Origin: Desulfatibacillum sp.
GTDB lineage: Bacteria > Desulfobacterota > Desulfobacteria > Desulfobacterales > Desulfatibacillaceae
DNA length: 64,000 nt
Reading direction: 5' to 3'
Assembly (NCBI GenBank): GCA_016342355.1
Contig: JAEINP010000020.1
Location: 1 to 64,000, forward strand
This document shows positions 7,928-16,856 of this stretch, piece by piece (position 1 is the stretch's first letter; each line of letters starts with the position of its first letter). The translations under genes were made by a program, and so were the position numbers. The notes beneath the pieces were generated by a model, which was given only the letters and a program-made list of their open reading frames with translations, searched no databases and was not told the DNA's origin.

Positions 7928-8809
7928 ATGAATCCGGCCACTGCCATGTATATCATTCAAGCCCTGCACGGGCTGGCCTACGGAATGCTGCTGTTTCTGG
8001 TTGCTTCCGGCCTAACCCTGATATTCGGCATGGTGGGCATATTGAACATGGCCCATGCCTCCCTTTTCATGCTGTCAGCCTATTTGTGTTACCAGGTCCT
8101 GGCGTTTACCAATAGTTTTTGGATGTCCTTGTTTTTGGCGCCCTTGATTACGGCCTGCCTGGGCCTGCTTTTGGAACGGTTTTTCCTTCGCAAGGTCCAG
8201 GCCCACGGATTGGGACACATTGCGGAACTTCTGCTCACCATGGGCATTTCCATGGTCATTGCAGAATCCGTAAAAAGCATTTGGGGTACGGAGTCCCTGG
8301 TGATTTCCATACCCCCTTCCCTGGATGGCCTGGCCAGCTTCGCCGGAATCCATTACCCCATCTACCGGCTGTTCATCATAGGCCTTTCCTTTTGCATCCT
8401 GGCTCTGCTGGTGACCGTTCTGTATAAAACCAAACTGGGCAAGATCATTCGCGCCACCGCCTCTGATCCTGGAATGGTGAGCATATTGGGCATTAATACG
8501 CCCAAGGTGTTCGCAGGGGTTTTCGCCTTGGGGGCCTGGATGGCGGGAGTGGCTGGCGTGGCAGCCGCCCCCATGCTTACCGTGTTTCCGGGCTTGGCGG
8601 ACCAAGTTGGCATGGACGCCTTTGTGGTGGTGGTGGTGGGCGGCCTGGGGAGCCTCTTGGGCGCGTTTGTGGTTTCGCTGACTCTGGGTGAGCTGAATTC
8701 CTTTGGAGTGCAATTCATTCCCAAGCTGGCCCCTGTCTTGGTTTTCGGCTTTATGGCCATAGTCCTTTCACTCAAGCCCAACGGGTTTTTTGGAGAGGGG
8801 GATCATTAA
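7928..8809 (+). CDS. Liv-type ABC transporter permease (LivH-like)
   Basis: A 293-residue polytopic membrane protein of the branched-chain amino acid permease family. The start at 7928 follows GGAG at suitable distance; the reading frame upstream contains the hairpin and is not coding. It has about eight hydrophobic segments, the GLTLIFGMVGILNMAHASLF signature of LivH proteins near residues 29-48, and a VVVVGGLGSLLGA segment near the C-terminus, which is the coupling region to the ATPase. It lies one base before the second permease. Confidence 0.9.
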   Translation: MNPATAMYIIQALHGLAYGMLLFLVASGLTLIFGMVGILNMAHASLFMLSAYLCYQVLAFTNSFWMSLFLAPLITACLGLLLERFFLRKVQAHGLGHIAELLLTMGISMVIAESVKSIWGTESLVISIPPSLDGLASFAGIHYPIYRLFIIGLSFCILALLVTVLYKTKLGKIIRATASDPGMVSILGINTPKVFAGVFALGAWMAGVAGVAAAPMLTVFPGLADQVGMDAFVVVVVGGLGSLLGAFVVSLTLGELNSFGVQFIPKLAPVLVFGFMAIVLSLKPNGFFGEGDH

Positions 8810-8810
8810 C

Positions 8811-9815
8811 ATGGCCGGAAACATAAAAAAACTGGTTTTAGGATTTATTCTGCTGGGGGCCATTGGCATCGCCCCCCGTTTTCTGGGCATTATTTCCTTA
8901 AACATGGCCGTGGAACTGGCCATCGGCGCACTGTTCGCCGTTAGCCTCAATCTGCTTTTAAGCTATACCGGACTGCTGTCGTTCGGGCATGCTCTGTTTT
9001 TTGGGATGGGCGCTTACGTGATGGGCATTTCCATCACCTACATGGATGGAATAACATTGATTCCAGCCATCCTTATGGGTTCTTTGGCCGCGGGCCTGAC
9101 AGCCTTGATTTTCACCCCCCTCTTGGTACGCGTGACAGGGACCGCATTTTCCATGCTGACCATGGCCTTTGGCCAACTCATGTATGTCCTGTGCATTAAA
9201 ATGCGGGGAATCACAGGCGGGGAGGATGGCCTGACCTTGTTTGACATGCCTCTCCTCTCCGTACCCGGGGTATTCAGCCTGGACATGACCGACCCCGCCA
9301 CCCTGTATTACACAGTCATGGGCGTGGTTTTGATAAGCATCGGATGCATGTGGTATTTCACCAAGACGCCCTTGGGAGGGGTTCAGGCCGGCATCCGGGA
9401 CAATGCCCAAAGAGTGGAATACCTGGGTTTCCACGTGTCTGCCAGCAAGGCTGTAATCTTCATCATTTCCGGTACCTTCGCCGGGCTGGCGGGCTGCCTT
9501 GCCGCCATATTCCAGCAGGTGATTAGCGTGGATGGATTTCTCCGCATCAATGTCTCCTTCATGCCCATCATGGCTATCATGATTGGAGGCCTGGGCCATT
9601 TTCTGGGACCCGTCATAGGAACGATTTTTCTTATGTTCCTTAACCAGATGGCCATGCGATACACCGACAAAGTGGAACTGGTATTCGGGATAGTGTTCAT
9701 TATGGTGGTCATGTATGCGCCTTACGGCATCCATGGGCTGTGGGTCAAGGCCCGGATATACTGGGGAATTTTTCGGCATAGAAAAGGGGCGTTGGGCAAG
9801 GAGGAAAGGACATGA
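8811..9815 (+). CDS. Liv-type ABC transporter permease (LivM-like)
   Basis: A 334-residue inner-membrane permease. Start ATG 8811, with GGAGAGGGGG upstream, sits right after the stop of the LivH-like gene. LivM landmarks are the LNLLLSYTGLLSFGHALFFG segment (about residues 45-64), GITGGEDGL, and IMIGGLGHFLGPVIG near the C-terminus. It ends with a four-base ATGA overlap with the following ATPase gene, so the operon is translationally coupled. Confidence 0.9.
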   Translation: MAGNIKKLVLGFILLGAIGIAPRFLGIISLNMAVELAIGALFAVSLNLLLSYTGLLSFGHALFFGMGAYVMGISITYMDGITLIPAILMGSLAAGLTALIFTPLLVRVTGTAFSMLTMAFGQLMYVLCIKMRGITGGEDGLTLFDMPLLSVPGVFSLDMTDPATLYYTVMGVVLISIGCMWYFTKTPLGGVQAGIRDNAQRVEYLGFHVSASKAVIFIISGTFAGLAGCLAAIFQQVISVDGFLRINVSFMPIMAIMIGGLGHFLGPVIGTIFLMFLNQMAMRYTDKVELVFGIVFIMVVMYAPYGIHGLWVKARIYWGIFRHRKGALGKEERT

Positions 9816-10567
9816 GCTTCATTCTGGAAACCCAGGATCTGCGACACGATTTCAAGGGAATGAAAGTGATCAGAGGGGTGGATCTCCAAATACGGCAGGG
9901 AGAACGGCACGCCATTATCGGCCCCAACGGCGCTGGCAAAACAACCCTGTTCAACCTCGTCACCGGCATGTACAGGCCAAGGCACGGACACATTTTGTTC
10001 AAAGGCCAGGACGTGACCAAACTCAAGCCATACAAACGCAACCGCCTGGGCATGGGCCGTTCCTTCCAGATCACCAGCCTCTTTGAACATCAGACTGTAT
10101 TCGAACATTTGCGCCTGGGCATTCTGTCCCGCATGGGGGTCCGGTACAACTTTTTCAAACCCATGACCATGGTAAAGGGTTTAACGGAGGAGGTGGACGC
10201 CATGCTGGCACGAGTCAACCTGAGCGAGTACCGGGATCAATGGGCCAGCCTTTTATCCTACGGCAAAAGCCGGGCTCTGGAAATGACCCTCACCATGGCC
10301 ACCAACCCGGACCTGGTCTTGCTGGACGAACCCTGCGCGGGCATGTCCGCCGAAGAGACCAGAAACGCCGTGGGCCTTATCCGGGAACTCACCACTGGCA
10401 AATCCATGATTATTGTGGAGCATGACATGGACGTGGTTTTCTCGCTGGCGGACCGGGTGACAGTGCTCCACTATGGTAAAATTCTCGCCTGCGACACACC
10501 GTCCGAAATCCAGAAAAACAAAGACGTCAAGGATGCCTACCTGGGCCACGGGATGAAAAAGCAATGA
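9812..10567 (+). CDS. Liv-type ABC transporter ATPase (LivG-like)
   Basis: A 251-residue cytoplasmic ATPase. It has Walker A GPNGAGKTT (about residues 37-45), Walker B LVLLDEP, and the H-loop IIVEHDMDVVF. The signature motif is LSYGKSRALE rather than the usual LSYGQQRRLE of LivG, a mild variant that keeps the core LSYG. It overlaps its neighbours on both sides by four bases (ATGA junctions) and pairs with the LivF-like ATPase. Confidence 0.92.
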   Translation: MSFILETQDLRHDFKGMKVIRGVDLQIRQGERHAIIGPNGAGKTTLFNLVTGMYRPRHGHILFKGQDVTKLKPYKRNRLGMGRSFQITSLFEHQTVFEHLRLGILSRMGVRYNFFKPMTMVKGLTEEVDAMLARVNLSEYRDQWASLLSYGKSRALEMTLTMATNPDLVLLDEPCAGMSAEETRNAVGLIRELTTGKSMIIVEHDMDVVFSLADRVTVLHYGKILACDTPSEIQKNKDVKDAYLGHGMKKQ

Positions 10568-11277
10568 TTTTGGAAGCACAAAACCTGCATGTTTATTACG
10601 GCCTGAGCCACGTCCTCCAAGGCGTTGATTTGTCCTTGGAAGAAGGCGAAACCCTTTGCCTCATGGGCCGCAATGGCATGGGCAAAAGCACAACCCTCAA
10701 AGCCCTGGCTGGAGTAATAAAGCCCAAACACGGTAAGGTGACCCTCAAAGGCCGGGATATCACCGGCAAACAGCCCCACCAGATCGCCCGGGCCGGGATG
10801 GGTTACGTCCCGGAGGAACGTCGCGTTTTCCCCAACTTGACGGTCATAGACAACCTGACCATGGGTGCCAAGCCACCTGCAGGAGACGGTAAAAACCAGG
10901 TTCTGTGGGATGTGGAAAGGGTGTTCAGACACTTCCCCAGACTGGCGGAACGATGCAACAACAAGGGCGCCAACCTTTCGGGGGGCGAACAACAGATGTT
11001 GGCCATTGCCAGGGCTCTTATGGGCAACCCGGATGTTCTCCTGGTTGACGAACCCAGCGAAGGGCTCGCGCCGATCATGGTCCTGGAGGTTCGGGACATC
11101 CTGGCGGAAATCAACAAGTCCGGCGTTTCCGTGCTGCTGGTGGATCATAACCTGGAAATGGCCATGTCCCTTGCCCACAAAGTGTGCCTCATGGGCAAGG
11201 GGCGCACCGGCTATTTTGATACCGCCGAAGCATTGCAAAAACACCCGGAAATCCTGGCCAAATACCTGGAGGTTTAG
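10564..11277 (+). CDS. Liv-type ABC transporter ATPase (LivF-like)
   Basis: A 237-residue ATPase with Walker A MGRNGMGKSTT, a canonical LSGGEQQMLAIARAL signature, Walker B VLLVDEPSEGLAP and the H-loop LLVDHNLEMA. Walker A with GRNGMGKST and the phrase PSEGLAP are typical of LivF. It is the last gene of the uptake operon; 160 bases without clear structure separate it from the convergent oxidoreductase gene. Confidence 0.92.
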   Translation: MILEAQNLHVYYGLSHVLQGVDLSLEEGETLCLMGRNGMGKSTTLKALAGVIKPKHGKVTLKGRDITGKQPHQIARAGMGYVPEERRVFPNLTVIDNLTMGAKPPAGDGKNQVLWDVERVFRHFPRLAERCNNKGANLSGGEQQMLAIARALMGNPDVLLVDEPSEGLAPIMVLEVRDILAEINKSGVSVLLVDHNLEMAMSLAHKVCLMGKGRTGYFDTAEALQKHPEILAKYLEV

Positions 11278-11439
11278 GTGTGATAAAACAATAAAAGCAA
11301 TAGCGTCTGCCTTCTCGAACCTCCGCCCGCCTTTGCCGACGCCATTTTGCCCTTCTCCCCCCGGGCAAACAGGTTGCCTGGGCTATCCGCCGAGGCGGGA
11401 TGCCGAACATGTCGACATCCCCTCACTATCTTTTATTTG

Positions 11440-12679
11440 CTATGCCCGGCGCTTTTTAAAGGCGTTTTGGCCCAGCTGGCGGAACATGTGTAATATGGTC
11501 AGCCAGGGGCTGTAATCCGGATCAGGGGACTTGCCCTTGCCCATGAGGGCCAGTTGGGCCTCGTACCAAGTAATGTCCAGCATGGCCATCTGGTTGAGGA
11601 ATTTCACCCCGGTGGTGGGCCGTTTGAGGGAAACCCCGAAGTTGGGATCGTCAAACAGCTTTTGCGGCAAATCCGGGAACAAGGCCAGAGGCCGGGCCAG
11701 ACCCACCATGTCCGTGTCCCCTTCGGCAATGGCCCGGTTCATGGCCGGGCCTGAGCGAAACCCGCCGGTCACCCCCAGAGGTACGCTGACAGTCTGGCGC
11801 ACCTTGTTGGCGTAGTCCAGGAAATAGGCTTCCCTGGCCAGGGTGCTGGCCTTGGCGACTCCTCCCACCATGGCAGGACGCTCGTAAGTGCCGCCGGAAA
11901 CCTCCACCATATCGATCCCTTCTTTTTCCAGGACAGCCACCACGTTCATGGATTCTTCCTCGGAAAAACCGTCCTTCTGGAAATCGGCGGAATTGAGCTT
12001 GATCCCCACGGGGTAATTCTCCCCTACCCTGGCCCGGATGGCCCGGTATACCTCTATCGCAAAGCGCAGGCGGTTTTCCGGGGAGCCGCCCCAGTCGTCC
12101 GTGCGCTGGTTGTGTCTGGGGGATAAAAACTGACTGACCAAATACCCGTGGGCCCCGTGTATCTGGACTCCGGTAAATCCCGCTTCCTTGGCCAGGGCCG
12201 CCGAAACGGCGAATCGCCGGATCAGATCCTGGATTTCCGTCTCTGTCAACGCCCTGGGAGTCTTGAATGCCTTTTCCAAACCATATCCCAAAGGAATGGC
12301 CGATGGCGCCACAGGCTCCTTGGACAGGAAACTCGGAATCTGCTTGCCCGGATGATTGATCTGCATCCAAAGCTGGGTATTTTACGGTTCCCGCCTTGGC
12401 CCATTGGATAAAGGCCTCCATGTCCCTGTCATCTTCCAGGGCAACGTTAAGCGGTTCTCCCAGAGCCCGACGATCTATCATCACATTGCCTGTGAACAAA
12501 AGCCCGGTTCCTCCCCTGGCCCAGGTTTCGTACAAGATGGGCAGGGCCTGGGTGGGCGCGTTGGAGCTATTCCCCAGTTGCTCGCTCATGGCGCTTTTAT
12601 ACAGGCGGTTTTTTATGGTCACCTTGCCCCGCAAGTCCATGGGGCTGGAAATATCCTGAATATTGTTTGTGTCATCCAT
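11440..12679 (-). pseudogene. NADH:flavin oxidoreductase (old yellow enzyme family), frameshifted
   Basis: Two overlapping minus-strand reading frames together make one OYE-family protein of about 412 residues. The N-terminal part (start 12679, after AAAGGACATGCC) runs MDDTNNIQDI ... MEAFIQWAKAGTV. The frame is then lost at a run of four bases (plus-strand TTTT, 12380-12383), and the family continues in the other frame as NTQLWMQINHPGKQ, with GVQIHGAHGYLVSQFLSPRHN, RTDDWGG and the flavin-binding VTGGFRSG. Removing one base from the run restores the whole protein. The rest of both halves is intact, so this is a very recent mutation, a phase-variable tract or a base-calling error. OYE enzymes reduce activated C=C bonds with FMN. 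Confidence 0.85.
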
Positions 12680-13015
12680 GGCATGTCCTTTCAATTATGG
12701 TCAGGAATTCACTCATCATAAACACCACTTTTTCATAGCACTATTTTATAAGCGTTGTGTGTAAAGATAATTCCGAAAATGAAAATGACAAACCCATTCA
12801 TGAAGTTTGCAATTCAATGTCTTGATTTTATTTTACTAATCCCCGAATCCATAGCTTCCTCCCGCATTGGCGCTTTTTTATGTAAACTAATCCCCCTCCT
12901 GTCTCGTCTCTACAGACAAAGGCTTTGTCCCAAGGACTTGGCTTAAGAAAAGGCTTGAAGCAGAGCATCTTGGCACACAAGCAGTTTGCGTTGCACCATA
13001 GATAGGAGGACAATT
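12680..13015. other. AT-rich divergent intergenic region
   Basis: About 335 bases between the divergently transcribed oxidoreductase and SH3-protein genes. It presumably holds both promoters. I see no RNA motif or conserved protein. Confidence 0.5.
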
Positions 13016-13936
13016 ATGATCGATATTATGGTAAAAAACAGAAAAAAAGCGGCCCTGGCCTTTCCGGCAATCCTGTTGGGAATGTTCCTGCTGATCGGGC
13101 AGGACGGTTGGGCCGGTCCACAGAATAAAGGGAGCGACCGGGAATCCCTCATAGTCAGGAGTTTAAAGGAAAAAAGCGCAAATCAGTCCAAAGGACAAGG
13201 AAAAAATCATTCTTCCCAACATCAGGGGGTGCAAAAGCCCCGAAATAATCCCAAGCCGGACAGAAACAATTCCTACCAGTCCCAAAACTATAGGCCCCAG
13301 CCCCCTGCCAGGCATCCTGAACAGAGGCAGTACCAGACTTCCCGGCATGACCACAGAACCAACTACCCACCCAAACAGGTATACAGAGCTCCCAGGCCTG
13401 CGGCCAGGCACTATGCTGTCCAACACAGGCCTCGTCATGTAAAGGCGCTCCCCGGAGGGTTCAGGAATATTCACGTGGGCCGGGTTCCGTATTATTACCA
13501 CAGCGGCATTTTTTATCAGAGGGCTGCCAGCGGATTCATTACGGTCCGTGCGCCATTGGGCGCCATAGTTCTCTCCCTGCCCCTGGGACACCGCACAGTA
13601 GTGGTTAACAGAGCGACATACTACTGCTACGATGACATCTATTACCAAAGGGTTCCCTCCGGGTACCGGGTGGTGAACACTCCGGCGGAAGTGGTTCCTA
13701 TTGAGCCCATAGGCTATAATCCCGGGGATGTCGTGCAGGTAAATATGGCCAGCCTCAACCTGCGCACCGGCCCGGGCAGGGATTTTGCCGTTAAAGGCGT
13801 GTTGGATCAATACCGGGAGTTGGAGGTCATGGGCGGGGCCACGGACGGCTGGGTCTATGTGAAGGTTTCAGACGAAAATTTCGGATGGGTGGGAGTGGAC
13901 TACATCATGCCCATGTACGCCTATCCTCAGGGATAA
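13016..13936 (+). CDS. Exported DUF6515-like protein with C-terminal SH3 domain
   Basis: A 306-residue exported protein. The start at 13016 follows a strong TAGGAGGACAATT. The N-terminus has a basic region, a hydrophobic segment (about residues 12-28) and a cleavage-like GWAG. Residues 30-150 are a low-complexity stretch rich in Gln, Asn, Arg, Pro and His. Then come two related blocks, YYYHSGIFYQR...GFITVRAPLGA and YYCYDDIYYQR...GYRVVNTPAE, a pattern I associate with DUF6515. The end (VNMASLNLRTGPGRDF ... WVYVKV) is a bacterial SH3 domain of the kind that binds cell-wall peptides. A periplasmic or envelope role is likely; the exact function is unknown. Confidence 0.75.
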   Translation: MIDIMVKNRKKAALAFPAILLGMFLLIGQDGWAGPQNKGSDRESLIVRSLKEKSANQSKGQGKNHSSQHQGVQKPRNNPKPDRNNSYQSQNYRPQPPARHPEQRQYQTSRHDHRTNYPPKQVYRAPRPAARHYAVQHRPRHVKALPGGFRNIHVGRVPYYYHSGIFYQRAASGFITVRAPLGAIVLSLPLGHRTVVVNRATYYCYDDIYYQRVPSGYRVVNTPAEVVPIEPIGYNPGDVVQVNMASLNLRTGPGRDFAVKGVLDQYRELEVMGGATDGWVYVKVSDENFGWVGVDYIMPMYAYPQG

Positions 13937-13965
13937 AAACAAATTGTTAACTATGGACAAGCAAG

Positions 13966-14709
13966 TCAGGCAGCCTCATTCTCCTCCATTTCCACATGGG
14001 GAATGATGCGCTGCCTGACCATTTCAGACAATTCCTCGTCCGAAAGATCCGCAAATTCCTCATAAGGGATTTCGTCCAGCACAGTAACCCATATTTCGTG
14101 CCTGCCGTGGAAATTCATGCTTTTTTTGGGTAGGGCGTGTGTGGTTCCCCGCACGGCAATGGGCAGGATGGGCAATTGCATCTTTTTGGCCAAAACAAAG
14201 GCGCCTGGCTTGAATTGCTTCACTCTTCCCGTGGCGGATCGGGTTCCTTCAGGAAAGAAAAAAACCGAACTGCCTTCCGCCAAGGTCGTTTCACAGGCGT
14301 CCATCATTTTCCGGATGCTTTCCTTGTCTCCACGGACCAATCTAATGTATCGATTGAGGACCATGTTCCAACCAATAAGGGGAACCCGGAAGATCTCCGC
14401 CTTGGATATCCACTTGAAATGAAAAAACAGCCCAAAGCATACCAGAATATCCAACTGGGACTGATGATTGGAAACAACCACATAGGTGGTCTTGCGGTTG
14501 ATCCGTTCTTTTCCCAAAAAATGCACCTGCCAGGCAGGCACAACCAACACATACAGGTAGGCCCAGGCCGAGGTGTAACGATGGAGAATAACCAGCCTTT
14601 TGTCAATCAGGACCGTAAGGAGCCATAACAATAGTGCTCCGCAATAGAAAAAAATGGATGTAATGGCTATAAAAACCAAAATGCTTATTGAAATTAATCG
14701 GTTAACCAT
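13966..14709 (-). CDS. 1-acyl-sn-glycerol-3-phosphate acyltransferase (PlsC family)
   Basis: A 247-residue membrane-associated acyltransferase. The start at 14709 follows GAGGAGGCT. An N-terminal hydrophobic region (residues 5-35) is followed by the catalytic HX4D motif NHQSQLD near residue 81 and the substrate-binding FPEGTRS near residue 153, both diagnostic of the PlsC/LPLAT family that makes phosphatidic acid from lysophosphatidic acid. It is convergent with the SH3-protein gene and follows the chemoreceptor gene on the same strand. Many anaerobes have several PlsC paralogues, so I give no gene symbol. Confidence 0.88.
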   Translation of the reverse strand: MVNRLISISILVFIAITSIFFYCGALLLWLLTVLIDKRLVILHRYTSAWAYLYVLVVPAWQVHFLGKERINRKTTYVVVSNHQSQLDILVCFGLFFHFKWISKAEIFRVPLIGWNMVLNRYIRLVRGDKESIRKMMDACETTLAEGSSVFFFPEGTRSATGRVKQFKPGAFVLAKKMQLPILPIAVRGTTHALPKKSMNFHGRHEIWVTVLDEIPYEEFADLSDEELSEMVRQRIIPHVEMEENEAA

Positions 14710-14774
14710 AGCCTCCTCGACAGTCGGTTATCTGTACACAGAAAGAATCCCGGCCAGATTCCCATTTTTGACGA

Positions 14775-16457
14775 CTATACCCTTATGCCTGCCACCATGG
14801 ACTTGAGAGCCTCCGCCAAGCTGACCAGTTCCCTGGTGCGGGATTCCATGAGCCTGGCCCCGGCGGTGTTTTGTTGTGTGGCGCCCTGAATGTCGGCCAA
14901 GGCATTGGTCACTTGGGAGACACCCACCAGTTCCTGGCGGGAGGTGGCGGCTATTTTTCGGGTAAAGGCCACGGCCCCTGAAAAACTGTCCGCCAGTTTG
15001 GCCATAGCCTCGGAAGCCTGCTTGTTGAGTTCGATGCCCTCTTGCACGGACAAGGCGCTTTGTTCCGCCGCCTTTGCCGCAGCCTCGGCGGCTTTTTGGA
15101 TTTCCTTGAGGATGGATCGCACCTGTTTGGTGGCGCCCTTGGACTGCTCCGAAAGGGTCTTCACTTCCGCTGCAACCACCTGGAAGCCCCGTCCGAATTC
15201 CCCTGCTTTGGCCGCCTCAATAGAGGCGTTCACGGAAAGCAACTCGGACTGATGGGCCAACTCGTCCACCATGTCGATTATTTCGGCAATACGGATAGCC
15301 TGGATGCTGAGATTGGCAATGCGCTCGCCCACGTCCACCACTTCCCGGTTAATCCGTCCCATGCCCACCCCCATTTCCTCAGTGGCGCTCTTACCTACTT
15401 CATAAATCTGGGCGGAATGCTCGGCGTAGGAGGCCACAGAATCGGCGTTTTCCGTGGAGGACTGAACCGCCTGTTGAAGCTCCCTGGCGGTCACGTTGAT
15501 TTCTGTGACGGAAGCCGAAGTTTCGGTGGCGGTGGCGGCGAACTGGTTCGCAGTGGCGGACAAGTCCTGGGCCGACTCGGTCAGGGAGGCTGCTCCCTTT
15601 ATGGCTTCCTTGGCCAAAATTTGCACGGCATCACAAATGGCGTTAATGGCGCTGGCCAAATTGCGGGTCTCATCATTGGTTTTCAGATTCAGACGGCGTT
15701 CCAGGCCACCTTTTGCAACCCTTTCCGCAAACCGTATGGCTTCCAGGATGGGATTCACAATGGCGCGGCCCATAAAATAAGAAAGGACCATACTCACAAC
15801 AAGAAACAACAAAAAGGCCCCTATAAACACCTTATGAATCACAGCGCTGGACCAATGGGACAAATCTGCAATGGCGGTCGCAAAACTCAGCTTGGCCTTG
15901 TTAAGCTCCTGAATGGCCAGCTCAATCTCGGGCCTGAGGGTAGAACGGGATGCAGCATCCCCGGCACTGTGATATCTCTCTGCCACATCCAACAAAATGA
16001 CTTCCTGGTCTGTGGACACCACACAGGCCTGAATCATGGCTTTCATCTTCGAATGGAACCCCATCCTTTTAGCCATTATAATATAGTCCTTGCCGTCCTC
16101 CACAGTCACTGTTTCCATCATAGGCGCCAACCTGCCAGCGATTTCATCAATGGATTGGGTTTTAAGCAACTCAGTGGCCGTGGCAAAGCCTTCGGAAATG
16201 CCTTTACACCGAAGCCTCAGTTCCCTAAACCGGACATAATCCTGTTCGTCCCCTTCGTAGGTATAGCGCAATAAATGGTCCAGGGATTGAAAATGCATCA
16301 TGGTGTGTTCGTGAAAGGCTTCTTCCAGGCCAACAATACGGTCCATCAATCTCAGGGAAAAAAGGCCGGTAAAAAGCAAAAAGGTGCACGCAATCATCCC
16401 GATTGCAGAAAGGACCATGTTCTTCTTTTTAAGGGAATCAGTTAAGGACAGACGCAT
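14775..16457 (-). CDS. Methyl-accepting chemotaxis protein
   Basis: A 560-residue chemoreceptor starting at 16457 after AAAGGAG. It has one TM segment (about residues 14-35), a ~170-residue helical periplasmic sensor, a second TM segment (about 208-228), a HAMP domain, and a long signalling coiled coil with the conserved hairpin tip (IIDMVDELAHQSELLSVNASIEA in two stretches, about residues 395-420). It lacks a C-terminal CheR/CheB-binding pentapeptide. The tip reads DELAHQSELLSVNASIEAA, where most receptors have IADQTNLLALNAAIEAA, so it belongs to a divergent class. Signal unknown. Confidence 0.9.
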   Translation of the reverse strand: MRLSLTDSLKKKNMVLSAIGMIACTFLLFTGLFSLRLMDRIVGLEEAFHEHTMMHFQSLDHLLRYTYEGDEQDYVRFRELRLRCKGISEGFATATELLKTQSIDEIAGRLAPMMETVTVEDGKDYIIMAKRMGFHSKMKAMIQACVVSTDQEVILLDVAERYHSAGDAASRSTLRPEIELAIQELNKAKLSFATAIADLSHWSSAVIHKVFIGAFLLFLVVSMVLSYFMGRAIVNPILEAIRFAERVAKGGLERRLNLKTNDETRNLASAINAICDAVQILAKEAIKGAASLTESAQDLSATANQFAATATETSASVTEINVTARELQQAVQSSTENADSVASYAEHSAQIYEVGKSATEEMGVGMGRINREVVDVGERIANLSIQAIRIAEIIDMVDELAHQSELLSVNASIEAAKAGEFGRGFQVVAAEVKTLSEQSKGATKQVRSILKEIQKAAEAAAKAAEQSALSVQEGIELNKQASEAMAKLADSFSGAVAFTRKIAATSRQELVGVSQVTNALADIQGATQQNTAGARLMESRTRELVSLAEALKSMVAGIRV

Positions 16458-16856
16458 TCTGCAAGCACTCCTTTGGTCTCAAGGGGAAAATCACCCGCCC
16501 CTGGCTGGGTTCTTTAGGGCCTATGACAGACTATAGGTTTGAAACAAACCCCGGAGGAATCGAGGCAAGAATTCACAATTAAAATGACGCCGAATATATT
16601 TATTACTAAATAGCATAAGGAATCGGTTTTTTCCACATTTCTAAACAAATATTGCACATTTACTAAAAAATATACCGGTTGGACTCCTACATGACTCATC
16701 ATGATAAATGACAATAATTGTCATAAAACAAAAAATTTAATGCATTTAAAATAATGCTTGGCTCTTAAATATAATGATAATTATATTTGAATTAAAACGA
16801 ATTTTACCCGAAAACACCCCGGCATTCTCCCTCAATCAAGCTCCAAATCTCCAAAT
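16458..16856. other. AT-rich intergenic region with a perfect 17-bp palindrome
   Basis: About 400 bases upstream of the chemoreceptor gene and downstream of the sigma54 activator gene, clearly richer in A and T than the flanks. The only structure I see is the palindrome at 16708-16724. No gene. Confidence 0.55.
16708..16724. promoter_or_regulatory. Perfect palindrome, possible operator
   Basis: ATGACAATAATTGTCAT is a perfect inverted repeat around a central A, 250 bases upstream of the chemoreceptor start. It is too AT-rich to be a terminator and has operator-like symmetry. The cognate protein is unknown. Confidence 0.35.
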
